Below, piece by piece: positions 52,639-60,085 of a stretch of 64,000 bases of DNA (positions within the stretch are counted from its first letter, which is position 1; each line of letters opens with the position of its first letter). The translations under genes and the position numbers were made by a program. Under the pieces are notes generated by a model. That model saw nothing but the letters and a program-made list of their open reading frames with translations, was not told the DNA's origin and searched no databases. Source of the stretch: Mesorhizobium waimense (GTDB lineage Bacteria; Pseudomonadota; Alphaproteobacteria; Rhizobiales; Rhizobiaceae); assembly GCF_003601975.1 (NCBI RefSeq), contig NZ_QZWZ01000009.1, forward strand, positions 62,001 through 126,000, in the 5' to 3' direction.

Positions 52639-52660
52639 CCAGGACGGTCCGGGTTATTCC
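52612..52660 (+). promoter_or_regulatory. Candidate attenuator of the ABC-F gene
   Basis: Hairpin GCCCTGC / GCAGGGC at 52612-52635 is followed by GACC..GGTC and a weak CGGG/CCCG stem that precedes TTTTT near 52670. Further down, CCGGA / TCCGG (about 52742-52757) lies 20 bases before the ABC-F start. Together with the leader frame this could switch read-through or initiation. The stems are short, so the structure is a hypothesis. Confidence 0.4.
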
Positions 52661-52776
52661 CGCTTCGATTTTTGGTCTGCCCTTCGTGGTGCTGCAATGC
52701 TTGGCCTGATGGCCTGCCCGCGCACCGTCAAAGTGCATCGACCGGAGTTTCTTCCGGCAAGACCAGAGAAATCGAC

Positions 52777-54303
52777 ATGGCCCTGATCAGCCTCAAATCC
52801 CTCGGCGTTACCATGCGTGCGCCGCTCTTCTCCAATCTCGACCTCACCATCGGCGCCAGCGATCGGCTCGGCATCGTCGCCGCCAACGGCCGCGGCAAGT
52901 CCACCTTGCTCAAATGTCTGACCGGCGAGTTGGAACCGACAACCGGCGACATCGCCCGCACGCGCGGCCTGCGTGTCGGTCATGTCGAGCAGTCCGTTCC
53001 GCCTGCTATCCTCGTCAGCAGCTTCCATCAGATCGTGGCCGACGCCTTGCCGGGCGAGCAGGCCGACAGCGAGCAATGGCGCGTCGATGTCGTTCTGGAT
53101 TCGCTCGACGTGCCCGAGCCGATGCGCGAACGAGAGATGCGGGCACTGAGCGGCGGCTGGCAGAGGCTGGCGCTGATCGCCCGCGTCTGGGTCACCGACC
53201 CGGATGTGTTGCTGCTCGACGAGCCGACCAACCATCTCGACCTCGCGAAAATCAGCCTGCTGGAAACCTGGCTGAACGCGATGCCGCGCGAAGTGCCTGT
53301 CGTCATCGCCAGCCATGATCGCGCCTTCCTCGACGCCACCACCAACCGCACGCTGTTCCTGCGGCCCGAACAGTCGCCGGTGTTTTCGCTGCCCTATTCG
53401 CGGGCACGCGAGGCCCTGGATGAAGTCGACGCCTCGACGGAGCGCAAATTCCATCGTGACATGAAGGTGGCGCAGCAATTGCGCCGGCAGGCAGCAAAGC
53501 TGAACAATATCGGCATCAATTCGGGCAGCGACCTGCTGACGGTCAAGACCAAACAGCTCAACCAGCGGGCGGAGCGACTCGAGGACGCGGCAGCACCCGC
53601 GCATCGCGAGAAATCGGCCGGCGCGATCAGGCTCGCCAATCGCGGCACCCACGCAAAAGTGCTGATCACGCTCGACGATGCTGCGGTCGAGACACCCGAC
53701 GGAATGCAGTTGTTCAGGACCGGCAAGCGTCATATCTGCCAGGGCGACCGCATCGTCCTGCTTGGCCGCAACGGGGTCGGCAAATCGCGCTTCGTCACCC
53801 TGATCAGGAACGCCATCGTCGCACCGGAAACCAGCCAGAGCGTGAAGGTGACGCCGTCGACCGTGCTCGGCTACAGCGACCAGGCTCTAACGGGCATCAG
53901 CGGCGACGACACACCGCTGGCGATGGTCTCGCGAAAATTCGATGTCGGCGAGCAGCGCGCCCGCTCGCTGCTCGCTGGCGCCGGTGTCGCCATCGACATG
54001 CAGGAGCGAAGGATCGACATGCTGTCGGGCGGCCAGAAGGCGCGGCTGATGATGTTGGCGCTTCGGCTTGCAAACCCCAACTTCTATCTGCTCGACGAGC
54101 CGACCAACCATCTCGACATCGACGGCCAGGAAGCGCTGGAAGCGGAATTGCTGGCGCGTCGGGCAAGCTGCGTGCTCGCCTCGCACGACCGCTCTTTCAT
54201 CCGCGCCATCGGCAACCGCTTCTGGCTGATCGAGAAGCGCCGGCTGACCGAGGTCGACAGCCCGGAGGATTTTTTCCGCTCGGTGGCTGAGACGGTCGGT
54301 TGA
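52777..54303 (+). CDS. ABC-F family ATPase
   Basis: The 508-residue protein has two ABC domains and no membrane helices. The first has AANGRGKSTL (Walker A), LSGGWQRLAL (signature) and VLLLDEPTNHLD (Walker B). The second has GRNGVGKSRF, LSGGQKARLM and YLLDEPTNHLD. The linker between them (about 225-300) is charged and helical. ABC-F proteins bind the ribosomal E site; some protect against antibiotics and others tune translation. ATG 52777 lies after a leader with its own small frame and hairpins, typical of inducible resistance-type members. A long upstream in-frame extension is not supported. Confidence 0.9.
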   Translation: MALISLKSLGVTMRAPLFSNLDLTIGASDRLGIVAANGRGKSTLLKCLTGELEPTTGDIARTRGLRVGHVEQSVPPAILVSSFHQIVADALPGEQADSEQWRVDVVLDSLDVPEPMREREMRALSGGWQRLALIARVWVTDPDVLLLDEPTNHLDLAKISLLETWLNAMPREVPVVIASHDRAFLDATTNRTLFLRPEQSPVFSLPYSRAREALDEVDASTERKFHRDMKVAQQLRRQAAKLNNIGINSGSDLLTVKTKQLNQRAERLEDAAAPAHREKSAGAIRLANRGTHAKVLITLDDAAVETPDGMQLFRTGKRHICQGDRIVLLGRNGVGKSRFVTLIRNAIVAPETSQSVKVTPSTVLGYSDQALTGISGDDTPLAMVSRKFDVGEQRARSLLAGAGVAIDMQERRIDMLSGGQKARLMMLALRLANPNFYLLDEPTNHLDIDGQEALEAELLARRASCVLASHDRSFIRAIGNRFWLIEKRRLTEVDSPEDFFRSVAETVG

Positions 54304-54470
54304 GGGCCACCCGCAATGATGAAACGCGGGCCGAGGCGATGCCGGCTCGCGCTTTCTTCGATTGAATCCGAGCTTCGCAAAAATTTCGACGATCGGTAGG
54401 ATCGCCTTTGCCTGCCACGTCCTTGGGATGCCGACACGGTGATGCCGGCTTCAATCGAGGAGAAAGCATC

Positions 54471-54644
54471 ATGTCCATTCTGTCATCCATAGGCCGCATA
54501 GCGGTCCGCTACGCGGCGAACCGCGCCCGTTACCGCAGCGAGCGCGCGCTCCTTTCACTGCCGATCAAATTGCGCAAGGATATCGGCTGGCCGGAAATCA
54601 TCGTCGACGCGCAAACCGGCCCTCGGATTTGCAGGGCTCCCTGA
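54471..54644 (+). CDS. DUF1127 family small protein
   Basis: The 57-residue basic protein has AVRYAANRARYRSERALLSLPIKLRKDIGWPE, matching the DUF1127 pattern of a helix followed by L-x-x-L-P-x-x-L-x-x-D-I-G. DUF1127 proteins in alphaproteobacteria bind RNA or regulate phosphate and carbon responses in the few studied cases. GAGGAGA lies about 8 bases before the ATG, a strong ribosome site. The C-terminus (QTGPRICRAP) extends beyond the usual end. It stands alone and could be stress-induced, but the sequence does not show this. Confidence 0.78.
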   Translation: MSILSSIGRIAVRYAANRARYRSERALLSLPIKLRKDIGWPEIIVDAQTGPRICRAP

Positions 54645-54832
54645 ACGAGCGAGATGAAAGCGGCTGCCCACCCATTGCGGCGGGCCATTGACAGGCTCCA
54701 GGGCCACTTCAACCGCCGACGACCGGCGCTTCGGTCGCGGCACTGAAAAAATCTCGTCGGCCGTGTAGGATTGTCGCCACCTCATTCGTCCTACGGTTCG
54801 CAAGGCCAATCAAACGCAAAGAGGAGCAAAAG

Positions 54833-55258
54833 ATGAACGATCAGCCGCAAACCCAGTCTGCCGCGAAAGTCCTCGGCGGATTGACGCCCTACCTTCAGCT
54901 GGACGGCGCCTTCAAGGCCGCCGAATTCTACCAGAAGGCCTTCGGAGCCGAGAAGGTCTTCTTCTATCCGCCGGATGAGCAGGGCCGCACCATGCACATC
55001 CACCTTCACATCAACGGCTCGACGCTGATGATCTCCGATTTCTATCCCGAGCACGGGATGTCCCCGGTCAAGCCGCAGGGCTACACCATGCAGCTCCATC
55101 TCGGCAGCGACGACATCGAAGCCTGGTGGCAGCGCGCCGTCGATGCCGGCTGCGAAGTTGTCATGCCATTGCAAGTGATGTTCTGGGGCGATCGCTGGGG
55201 CAATATGCGCGATCCCTTCGGCGTCGAATGGGCGATGAACGCACCGGTGAAGGCTTGA
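54833..55258 (+). CDS. VOC/PhnB-like family protein
   Basis: The 141-residue protein has the glyoxalase/bleomycin-resistance (VOC) fold of the PhnB type: LTPYLQLDGAFKAAEFYQKAFGAEKVFFYPPDEQGRTMHIHLHINGSTLMISD and a second half with MQLHLGSDDIEAWWQRAVDAGCEVVMPLQVMFWGDRWGNMRDPFGVEWAM. The metal ligands of true glyoxalases are only partly present, so the catalytic role is uncertain. AGAGGAG lies about 8 bases before the ATG. It is followed after 80 bases by a DUF1428 gene on the same strand; both families are common in stress-associated clusters. Confidence 0.88.
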   Translation: MNDQPQTQSAAKVLGGLTPYLQLDGAFKAAEFYQKAFGAEKVFFYPPDEQGRTMHIHLHINGSTLMISDFYPEHGMSPVKPQGYTMQLHLGSDDIEAWWQRAVDAGCEVVMPLQVMFWGDRWGNMRDPFGVEWAMNAPVKA

Positions 55259-55338
55259 GCTTTCTGCACCGGTAGCAACCTCATCCGTCTGGCGGCGATT
55301 TTGCCGCCGGCCCCGAAGCACCGTTCAGGAGATCGATC

Positions 55339-55692
55339 ATGTCCTATGTCGATGGTTTCTTGCTTGCCGTACCCAAGGCAAGACTCGACGACTACAAGAA
55401 GCTGGCCAACACCGCCGGCGTCGTCTGGAAGGAGCATGGCGCGCTTGCCTATGTCGAATGCGTCGGCGACGACGTGCCCTATGGCGAACTTACCTCGTTC
55501 CCGCGCGCCGTGCAGGCCACGGACGACGAGATCGTCATCTTCGCATGGGTCGTCTATGAATCCAGGCAGAGCCGCGACGCAGTGATGGCCAAGGTGATGG
55601 CCGATGAGCGGCTGAAGGGTGACTGGTCGACCATGCCCTTCGACGGCAAGCGCATGATCTTCGGCGGCTTCCAGCCCTTCATAGAACTCTAG
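55339..55692 (+). CDS. DUF1428 family protein
   Basis: The 117-residue protein matches DUF1428: MSYVDGFLLAVPKARLDDYKKLANTAGVVWKEHGALAYVECVGDDV, then FPRAVQATDDEIVIFAWVVYESR and MPFDGKRMIFGGFQPFI. The fold is a dimeric alpha/beta barrel-like (ABM-like) protein with no assigned activity. GGAG lies about 9 bases before ATG 55339. The gene ends 8 bases before a palindromic repeat that separates it from the convergent TPR-sulfotransferase gene. The length is standard. Confidence 0.9.
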   Translation: MSYVDGFLLAVPKARLDDYKKLANTAGVVWKEHGALAYVECVGDDVPYGELTSFPRAVQATDDEIVIFAWVVYESRQSRDAVMAKVMADERLKGDWSTMPFDGKRMIFGGFQPFIEL

Positions 55693-55700
55693 GCATCTCA

Positions 55701-55756
55701 CAGGGTAGGTCAATGTTGAGGTCAGACCGAGCCTCACCTCAACATTGGCCTACACC
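55701..55756. repeat. ATTCAGGT-type palindromic repeat, copy B (divergent arms)
   Basis: GGGTAGGTCAATGTTGAGGT pairs with ACCTCAACATTGGCCTAC around the loop CAGACCGAGCCTC. The loop and the inner AGGTCAG / TCACCT match copies A and C, while the arms are diverged. It lies between convergent genes and its right edge gives the TAG stop (55752-55750) of the TPR-sulfotransferase. Confidence 0.7.
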
Positions 55757-57396
55757 AGCTTGTCCAGCAGCGGTTTCAGCCTGTCACCGTAGCGCTTCCA
55801 CAGATCGACCGAGCCCTGGTACATCGGCTGGCGCACCTGCGCTGCAGAGGCAGTGCGCACGGGACGATCGGTCTCGTGGAACGACAGCACCGCATCGTCC
55901 CATGGCAGGCCGAGATGGGCGATCAGCGCCCGCGTCTGGCCTTCCTGGTCGGCGACGAAATCCTCGTAGCGCACATCGTGCACGACGCCGGGCAGCACGG
56001 TGCGCCAATGCGCCATGATGTCGGTGTAGAGATTGTGGAAGTCGGCAAGCTCGCCGAGGTCATAGCCGTAACGATGGCTGTCGCCGCGGAAATGCACCTT
56101 GTAGATCGACAGGCACGTCGCCGCCGCATCGCGGGCGCAATGGATGATCTTCGCCTTCGGCAGCATCAGATGGATGAAGCCGACCAGCAGGAAGTTGCCG
56201 GGCATCTTGTCGGTAACGTGCCGGAAGCCGGGATAGCGGGCATGCAGCATGTCGAGATAGGCTTGGCCCGCCTCGGCGAAGGCCTTGTCGGGCATGTCGA
56301 TCCCCCAGGGAAAGCCGCCTTGCATGCTCATCGGAAACTGCTTGCCGACCGCCGTCTTCAGGATGCTGAGCTCGCCGGCGCCATAGACTTTTGGGTGGCT
56401 GGCGATGATCTGCTCGACCAGCGTCGTGCCCGAGCGCGGCATGCCGACGACGAAGATCGGCGTGTCGTCGGCGATTGCGCTCGGCTGGTGCTTTTCGAAG
56501 AAGGCCTTGTCGAAGACCGCCTTCATCGCTTCGAATTCGTCGCGCGTTCTCGCCGCGTCGTAGGCGATGCCCTGGCGTCGGATGGCATTGCCTTCGGCGA
56601 AATAGTCGAAGGCGCGGCCATAATCCTTCAGGTCGTCATTCGCCTTGCCGAGGCCGAAGGAAAGCTGCATGCGCGCCAGGCTGCCCTCCGGCGCCTTGGC
56701 GTGCTGGGCCTCCATGCCGGCAAGCTCGGCATCGCGCTCCTGCTGACGCTTGACCTGCGTCAGCAGCAGCCAGGCCTTCGCCATGCCGGGATCGATCGCC
56801 AGCGCCTGCCGGGCAAGATCGGCAGACTCGCCAAGCCTACCTTTTTCCATCATGCCGACGCCCAGCCCATACAGGAGTTCGGCATCCTTCGGCCGGAACG
56901 TCAGCGCCTCGCGGAAGACGGCGAGCGCCCCGTCCAGCCGGCCCGCTTCCTGCAGCGTTTCGGCAAGCCCGATGCGTGCACGCACATGGAACGGATTGCG
57001 ACCGATCGTGCCGCGATAGATCTCTTCGGCGCCCTCGAACTGGCCGATTTGCTTCAGCGCCGAGCCCAGATTGTCGCGCGCCGCAAGCTGGTCCGGTCGA
57101 ATTTCAACCGCGCCGCGGAAGAAATCGACGGCAGCGGCGACGCGGCCGAGGTCGCGCATGACCGTGCCGAAATTATTCAGGAAGTCGGCATTCTTCGGCT
57201 GCAGCGTCACAGACTGCTCGATCAGATCGAGCCCTTCCTCGCTGCGCCCGGTCTGATGCAGCAAAAGCCCGAGGAAATGCAGCGCGGCGGCATGGTTCGG
57301 CTTCTGCGCCAGCACCTGCCGGTAGAGCGTCTCGGCTTCTTGCCGGCGCCCGGTCTGGTGCAGCTGCAGCGCCTGCTGCACATACCGGTCGAGCAC
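55750..57396 (-). CDS. TPR-repeat sulfotransferase family protein
   Basis: The 548-residue protein has about six tetratricopeptide repeats (QALQLHQTGRRQEAETLYRQVLAQKP through ALAIDPGMAKAWLLLTQ, residues about 5-230) and a C-terminal sulfotransferase domain. The PAPS 5'-phosphosulfate loop VVGMPRSGTTLVEQI is at about 318-332, the HVTDKMPGNFLLVG region follows, and the 3'-phosphate-binding segment is near IIHCARDAAATCLSIYK. Such TPR-sulfotransferases probably sulfate a polysaccharide or peptide held by the TPR part. The start is a GTG with a distant GGAGG (13 bases), so it may lie elsewhere; no better in-frame start is visible. The stop codon lies in a palindromic repeat. Confidence 0.88.
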   Translation of the reverse strand: MLDRYVQQALQLHQTGRRQEAETLYRQVLAQKPNHAAALHFLGLLLHQTGRSEEGLDLIEQSVTLQPKNADFLNNFGTVMRDLGRVAAAVDFFRGAVEIRPDQLAARDNLGSALKQIGQFEGAEEIYRGTIGRNPFHVRARIGLAETLQEAGRLDGALAVFREALTFRPKDAELLYGLGVGMMEKGRLGESADLARQALAIDPGMAKAWLLLTQVKRQQERDAELAGMEAQHAKAPEGSLARMQLSFGLGKANDDLKDYGRAFDYFAEGNAIRRQGIAYDAARTRDEFEAMKAVFDKAFFEKHQPSAIADDTPIFVVGMPRSGTTLVEQIIASHPKVYGAGELSILKTAVGKQFPMSMQGGFPWGIDMPDKAFAEAGQAYLDMLHARYPGFRHVTDKMPGNFLLVGFIHLMLPKAKIIHCARDAAATCLSIYKVHFRGDSHRYGYDLGELADFHNLYTDIMAHWRTVLPGVVHDVRYEDFVADQEGQTRALIAHLGLPWDDAVLSFHETDRPVRTASAAQVRQPMYQGSVDLWKRYGDRLKPLLDKLV

Positions 57397-57649
57397 CGTG
57401 GGCGGCTGCCCTCCGGAACCCGATCTGGCGCCCGCGCCCGCTGCTCTTCTCTGATCTCTGTTGATGGGAAACCTGCCGTGTTTGTCCGCCAGCCGGACCT
57501 AAGCCATACGGCCGGCAGTTTCAAGACACACCGGCATCGCCACGCGTGTCATGGAACCTGGCAGTCAACGTCGCGCCCATCTCCCCGCCAAGAGATGGAA
57601 CGCCTGTTGCAAATCCTTGCCATGGCAGGATGGCGAGGTCCTGCCTCGT

Positions 57650-58051
57650 TCAGCACGGTCCGTCGCCGACGATGCGATAGTCCGCCGCACGAGCCTCGCA
57701 TTCGTTCGGGAAGGTGCGTAGCTCGCCACGGCGGCGGGCACAGACTGGAGCGTATTCGCGGGTGCAAAATGTCTGCTCGTCGCCACCGCCGCCGCCGCCG
57801 TCGCGGCACGGGCCATCTCGCACGATGCGGTATCCGGCCCGATCGGCAAGGCAGGCATTGGCGAAGGTCTGGCGGTCGCCGCCACGACGGGCGCAGACCG
57901 GCTCATATTCCCTGGTGCAGAATTGCGGCTCCGGCCTTGGCGGGCGCGGACCGGGCCCCTCGTCCACCACCACGGTGCAGGCAGCCAGAAGTGCCGACAG
58001 GAACAGGAGAGCAAAACCCTGTCGCGAAAACAATACCGCAAGAAATTTCAT
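57650..58051 (-). CDS. Lipoprotein with two Kazal-type domains
   Basis: The 133-residue protein has a signal with lipobox LLAAC (Cys at about 25) and then two similar cysteine-rich units: CTREYEPVCARRGGDRQTF with NACLADRAGY .. GPC, and CTREYAPVCARRRGELRTF with NECEARAADY .. GPC. The C-x6-C-A ... Y/F-x-N-x-C ... C spacing fits Kazal-type serine-protease inhibitors. A Gly-rich linker separates them. It could guard the envelope against proteases from a host or from competitors. GGGAGG lies 5 bases before the ATG; a TTG directly upstream is less likely. Kazal lipoproteins are scattered in bacteria, mostly uncharacterised. Confidence 0.82.
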   Translation of the reverse strand: MKFLAVLFSRQGFALLFLSALLAACTVVVDEGPGPRPPRPEPQFCTREYEPVCARRGGDRQTFANACLADRAGYRIVRDGPCRDGGGGGGDEQTFCTREYAPVCARRRGELRTFPNECEARAADYRIVGDGPC

Positions 58052-58576
58052 CAATACCTCCCAGGCAAATGATCCAGAACCAAAGGGTCGGAAAGGATCA
58101 TGCGCAGATCAGTGCTGTAGCCCCGTCCCGGCGCGAAACGCGCCTGCCGATCCTCGCCATTCCCTTGCCAATTGCAACCCCCGTTTGTCGAAGGTCGGGA
58201 ACGCACAGAGTGCCGTTCGCCCACCATTGCCATGCGCTCTGGATCATGCGCGAACAGGCTTTGGCCGATGACCGTCCCCGGAGCCGGTCTATCGATGCCT
58301 TGCGTCGAGATGCGCCCATCGGGGCACCCCGCGACCTCTGTCTTGCAACCATCACGTTTCCGTGCGATAAATTCCGTGTTCGGGCATTTGCGACCCGGAG
58401 AGCGGAACGTTTTGGACGACCTTTCCCCGATACTGTGAATCTCTGACGGCCCCGTTTTTCGGCGGGGGGTTTGACCATGCGCCAATGCATGACTGCCGAA
58501 GCAACCACCGGGACTTGCCCACGGCGCCAGGCGGCGGGCAAACCATAAGACTGACACGGGTGAAGGAGTTTCCCCA
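58052..58576. other. Region upstream of csp with a possible coding remnant
   Basis: A minus-strand frame ends in TGATG at the Kazal start and reads through C-P-N-T-E-F, GTVIGQSLFAHDPERMAMVG and GCNWQGNGEDRQARF. It has the look of a secreted protein tail but no start and no recognised family, so I do not call it a gene. It also holds the shared csp upstream box at 58380-58391. Confidence 0.4.
58380..58391 (+). promoter_or_regulatory. Shared csp upstream box, copy 1
   Basis: TCGGGCATTTGC, preceded by an AAATTCC-like stretch and followed by CCCGGAGA, is repeated (with CCCGAGA) at 58984-58995 upstream of the next csp gene. Here it lies about 190 bases before the ATG, there about 40, so this csp mRNA may have a much longer leader. 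Confidence 0.45.
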
Positions 58577-58789
58577 ATGGCCCAGACCGGCACCGTTAAA
58601 TTCTTCAACGCGACCAAAGGCTTCGGCTTCATCACGCCCGATGGCGGCGCCAAGGACGTCTTCGTCCACATTTCCGCGATCGAGGCTTCTGGCCTGCGCA
58701 CGCTGGTCGACGGCCAGAAGGTCACCTTCGACGTCGAGCCCGACCGCATGGGCAAGGGCCCGAAGGCGGTCAATCTCCGCGCGGCCTGA
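58577..58789 (+). CDS. cspA: Cold-shock domain protein
   Basis: The 70-residue CSD protein has RNP1 KGFGFI (14-19) and RNP2 VFVHIS (28-33) and the C-terminal [11 protein letters not shown]. It differs from the csp product at 5245 in KFFN in place of KWFN. It is very close to the neighbour at 59037, with which it shares most of its sequence, so the two are a recent tandem duplication. GAAGGAG lies upstream of the ATG. The gene is followed by its own terminator (58876-58905), so the neighbour has a separate promoter. The role is presumably RNA chaperoning. Confidence 0.95.
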   Translation: MAQTGTVKFFNATKGFGFITPDGGAKDVFVHISAIEASGLRTLVDGQKVTFDVEPDRMGKGPKAVNLRAA

Positions 58790-58875
58790 TCCGTCTGACC
58801 CGCGTTCGTCCACGCGGACCAGCGAAGCAAGTTGCAAGATCATGAACCGGCTTCCAGGCCGGGATTGAGTTTTTG

Positions 58876-58905
58876 AAGGCGCGATGGTCACCCGTCGCGC
58901 CTTTT
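58876..58905 (+). terminator. Rho-independent terminator between the csp genes
   Basis: AAGGCGCGA (58876-58884) pairs with TCGCGCCTT (58895-58903) and is followed by a short T run. It ends the first csp transcript, so the second csp must have its own promoter. Confidence 0.82.
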
Positions 58906-58983
58906 CCATGTCCCTAAATGCTTGCCGGCGCGTGCAAAAACTTTCTCTTGCCGATAGCGCTAAAATAAAGGACAAATTTCCAC

Positions 58984-58995
58984 TCGGGCATTTGC
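58984..58995 (+). promoter_or_regulatory. Shared csp upstream box, copy 2
   Basis: TCGGGCATTTGC, with AAATTTCC to the left and CCCGAGA to the right, repeats the box at 58380-58391. It lies about 40 bases before the second csp start, so it is probably in the 5' leader or at the promoter. Confidence 0.45.
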
Positions 58996-59036
58996 CGGCC
59001 CGAGACTGGAGTTTATGGGATCAAAGGGAGCTTCCC

Positions 59037-59249
59037 ATGCCGCAGACCGGCACCGTCAAATTCTTCAATCATGCCAAAGGCTTCGGCTTCATCACGCCGG
59101 ACGATGGCGCGAAGGATGTCTTCGTCCATATTTCGGCTGTGCAGGCGTCGGGTCTTCCCGGTCTGGAAGATGGGCAGAAAGTGACATTCGACACCGAGCC
59201 GGACAAGCGCGGCAAGGGTCCGAAGGCCGTCAATCTGTCGATCGGTTAA
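59037..59249 (+). CDS. cspA: Cold-shock domain protein
   Basis: The 70-residue CSD protein has the same RNP1 (KGFGFI) and RNP2 (VFVHIS) as the gene 250 bases upstream, with which it shares most residues; [11 protein letters not shown] and [19 protein letters not shown] mark the differences. AAAGGGAG lies 8 bases before the ATG at 59037. A longer frame from 58884 includes the first gene's terminator and is rejected. No clear terminator follows, and a BA14K gene begins about 190 bases on. Two adjacent csp genes with separate terminator and box suggest they answer to different conditions. Confidence 0.95.
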   Translation: MPQTGTVKFFNHAKGFGFITPDDGAKDVFVHISAVQASGLPGLEDGQKVTFDTEPDKRGKGPKAVNLSIG

Positions 59250-59442
59250 GCCGGCTCACGACAGATCGGACGGAGGCTGATGAGGCGGGTCCACTCCCGC
59301 CCGACCTATGGTATGCCGCGTGCGTTTGATCCTTCCGGCGAATTTTCGTTCAGCCCCCGTTCAGCCACGGTCTTCTATTAATCTTCGCTAAAACCGGTCC
59401 GTATCCCCTGAAACTGCGCGGGCCGGCACGAAGGAGACCGAA

Positions 59443-59859
59443 ATGAACCGAATTCTCAAGACCACCATCCTGTCCGCGGGCATCGCCGCGACCATTTTGG
59501 CCACCTTGCCGGCGGCCAACGCCGATGACTGGCGCTGGCGCCGTCACCACCACAACCATGGCGACGCCCTCGCCGCCGGCGTTGTCGGCCTCGCAGCCGG
59601 CGCCCTGATCGCGGGCGCGCTGAGCAACCCGCAGCCCCGCTACAGCTATTATGACGACGACTATGACTATCGCTATGTGCGGCCGGCGCCGGTTCGTCGC
59701 TACTATGCGGAACCGCGGGTCGTCTACGCCGACCGCTACGCGGAACCGTGGACCCGCGCCTGGTACGAATACTGCTCTGACCGCTACCGGACCTTCAACG
59801 CCCGCACTGGCACCTTCACCGGCAATGACGGCGATCAGCATTTCTGCGTCGCCAACTGA
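59443..59859 (+). CDS. BA14K family protein
   Basis: The 138-residue exported protein has a signal peptide (MNRILKTTILSAGIAATILATLPAANA) followed by a basic WRWRRHHHNHG, a hydrophobic AAGVVGLAAGALIAGAL, a Tyr/Arg/Asp-rich region (YYDDDYDYRYVRPAPVRRYY) and the BA14K motif YEYCSDRYRTFNARTGTFTGNDGDQHFC. BA14K is a Brucella immunoreactive protein with lectin-like activity. The hydrophobic stretch could anchor it in a membrane. GGAG is close to the ATG. A terminator follows at 59882-59908. Confidence 0.9.
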   Translation: MNRILKTTILSAGIAATILATLPAANADDWRWRRHHHNHGDALAAGVVGLAAGALIAGALSNPQPRYSYYDDDYDYRYVRPAPVRRYYAEPRVVYADRYAEPWTRAWYEYCSDRYRTFNARTGTFTGNDGDQHFCVAN

Positions 59860-59881
59860 AAGCGGCTTTCCGTTCGAACCA

Positions 59882-59908
59882 AGCGCTGCCTTCGGGCGGC
59901 GCTTTTTC
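59882..59908 (+). terminator. Rho-independent terminator of the BA14K gene
   Basis: AGCGCTGCC, loop TTCG, GGCGGCGCT, then TTTTTC form a stem with one G-U pair 22 bases past the BA14K stop. Confidence 0.85.
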
Positions 59909-59937
59909 TTGTGGGCTCGGAACCGGTTTGGGCCCCC

Positions 59938-60085
59938 CAGGGTGTGTTGGGATTCAGGTCAGGCCGAGTCGAGAATGGTGGGTTCCGAGAACCGGAACGG
60001 AGCGTACTTTTGGGTACGTGAGTACCGGAAGCGCAGGAAGCCGCCGTTCGCAGGCCGGCATCACCTGAATATCAGCACACCCTAG
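59938..60085. repeat. ATTCAGGT palindromic repeat, copy C (long form with insert)
   Basis: The left arm GGGTGTGTTGGGATTCAGGT (59940-59959) pairs with the right arm ACCTGAATATCAGCACACCC with three or four mismatches. Between the arms lies CAGGCCGAG, an insert of about 85 bases with its own palindrome (GTACTTTTGGGTAC, and TCCGAGAACCGGA facing TACCGGAAGCG), then CAGGCCGGCATC. Its right edge gives the TAG stop (60084-60082) of the metallo-hydrolase gene. Copy A looks like this element without the insert. Confidence 0.75.

Noticed and set aside
55876..58446. Very long plus-strand frame of 856 codons
   Set aside because: It spans the antisense of the TPR-sulfotransferase and Kazal genes and the gap between them, with no motif, so it is an artefact of codon bias.
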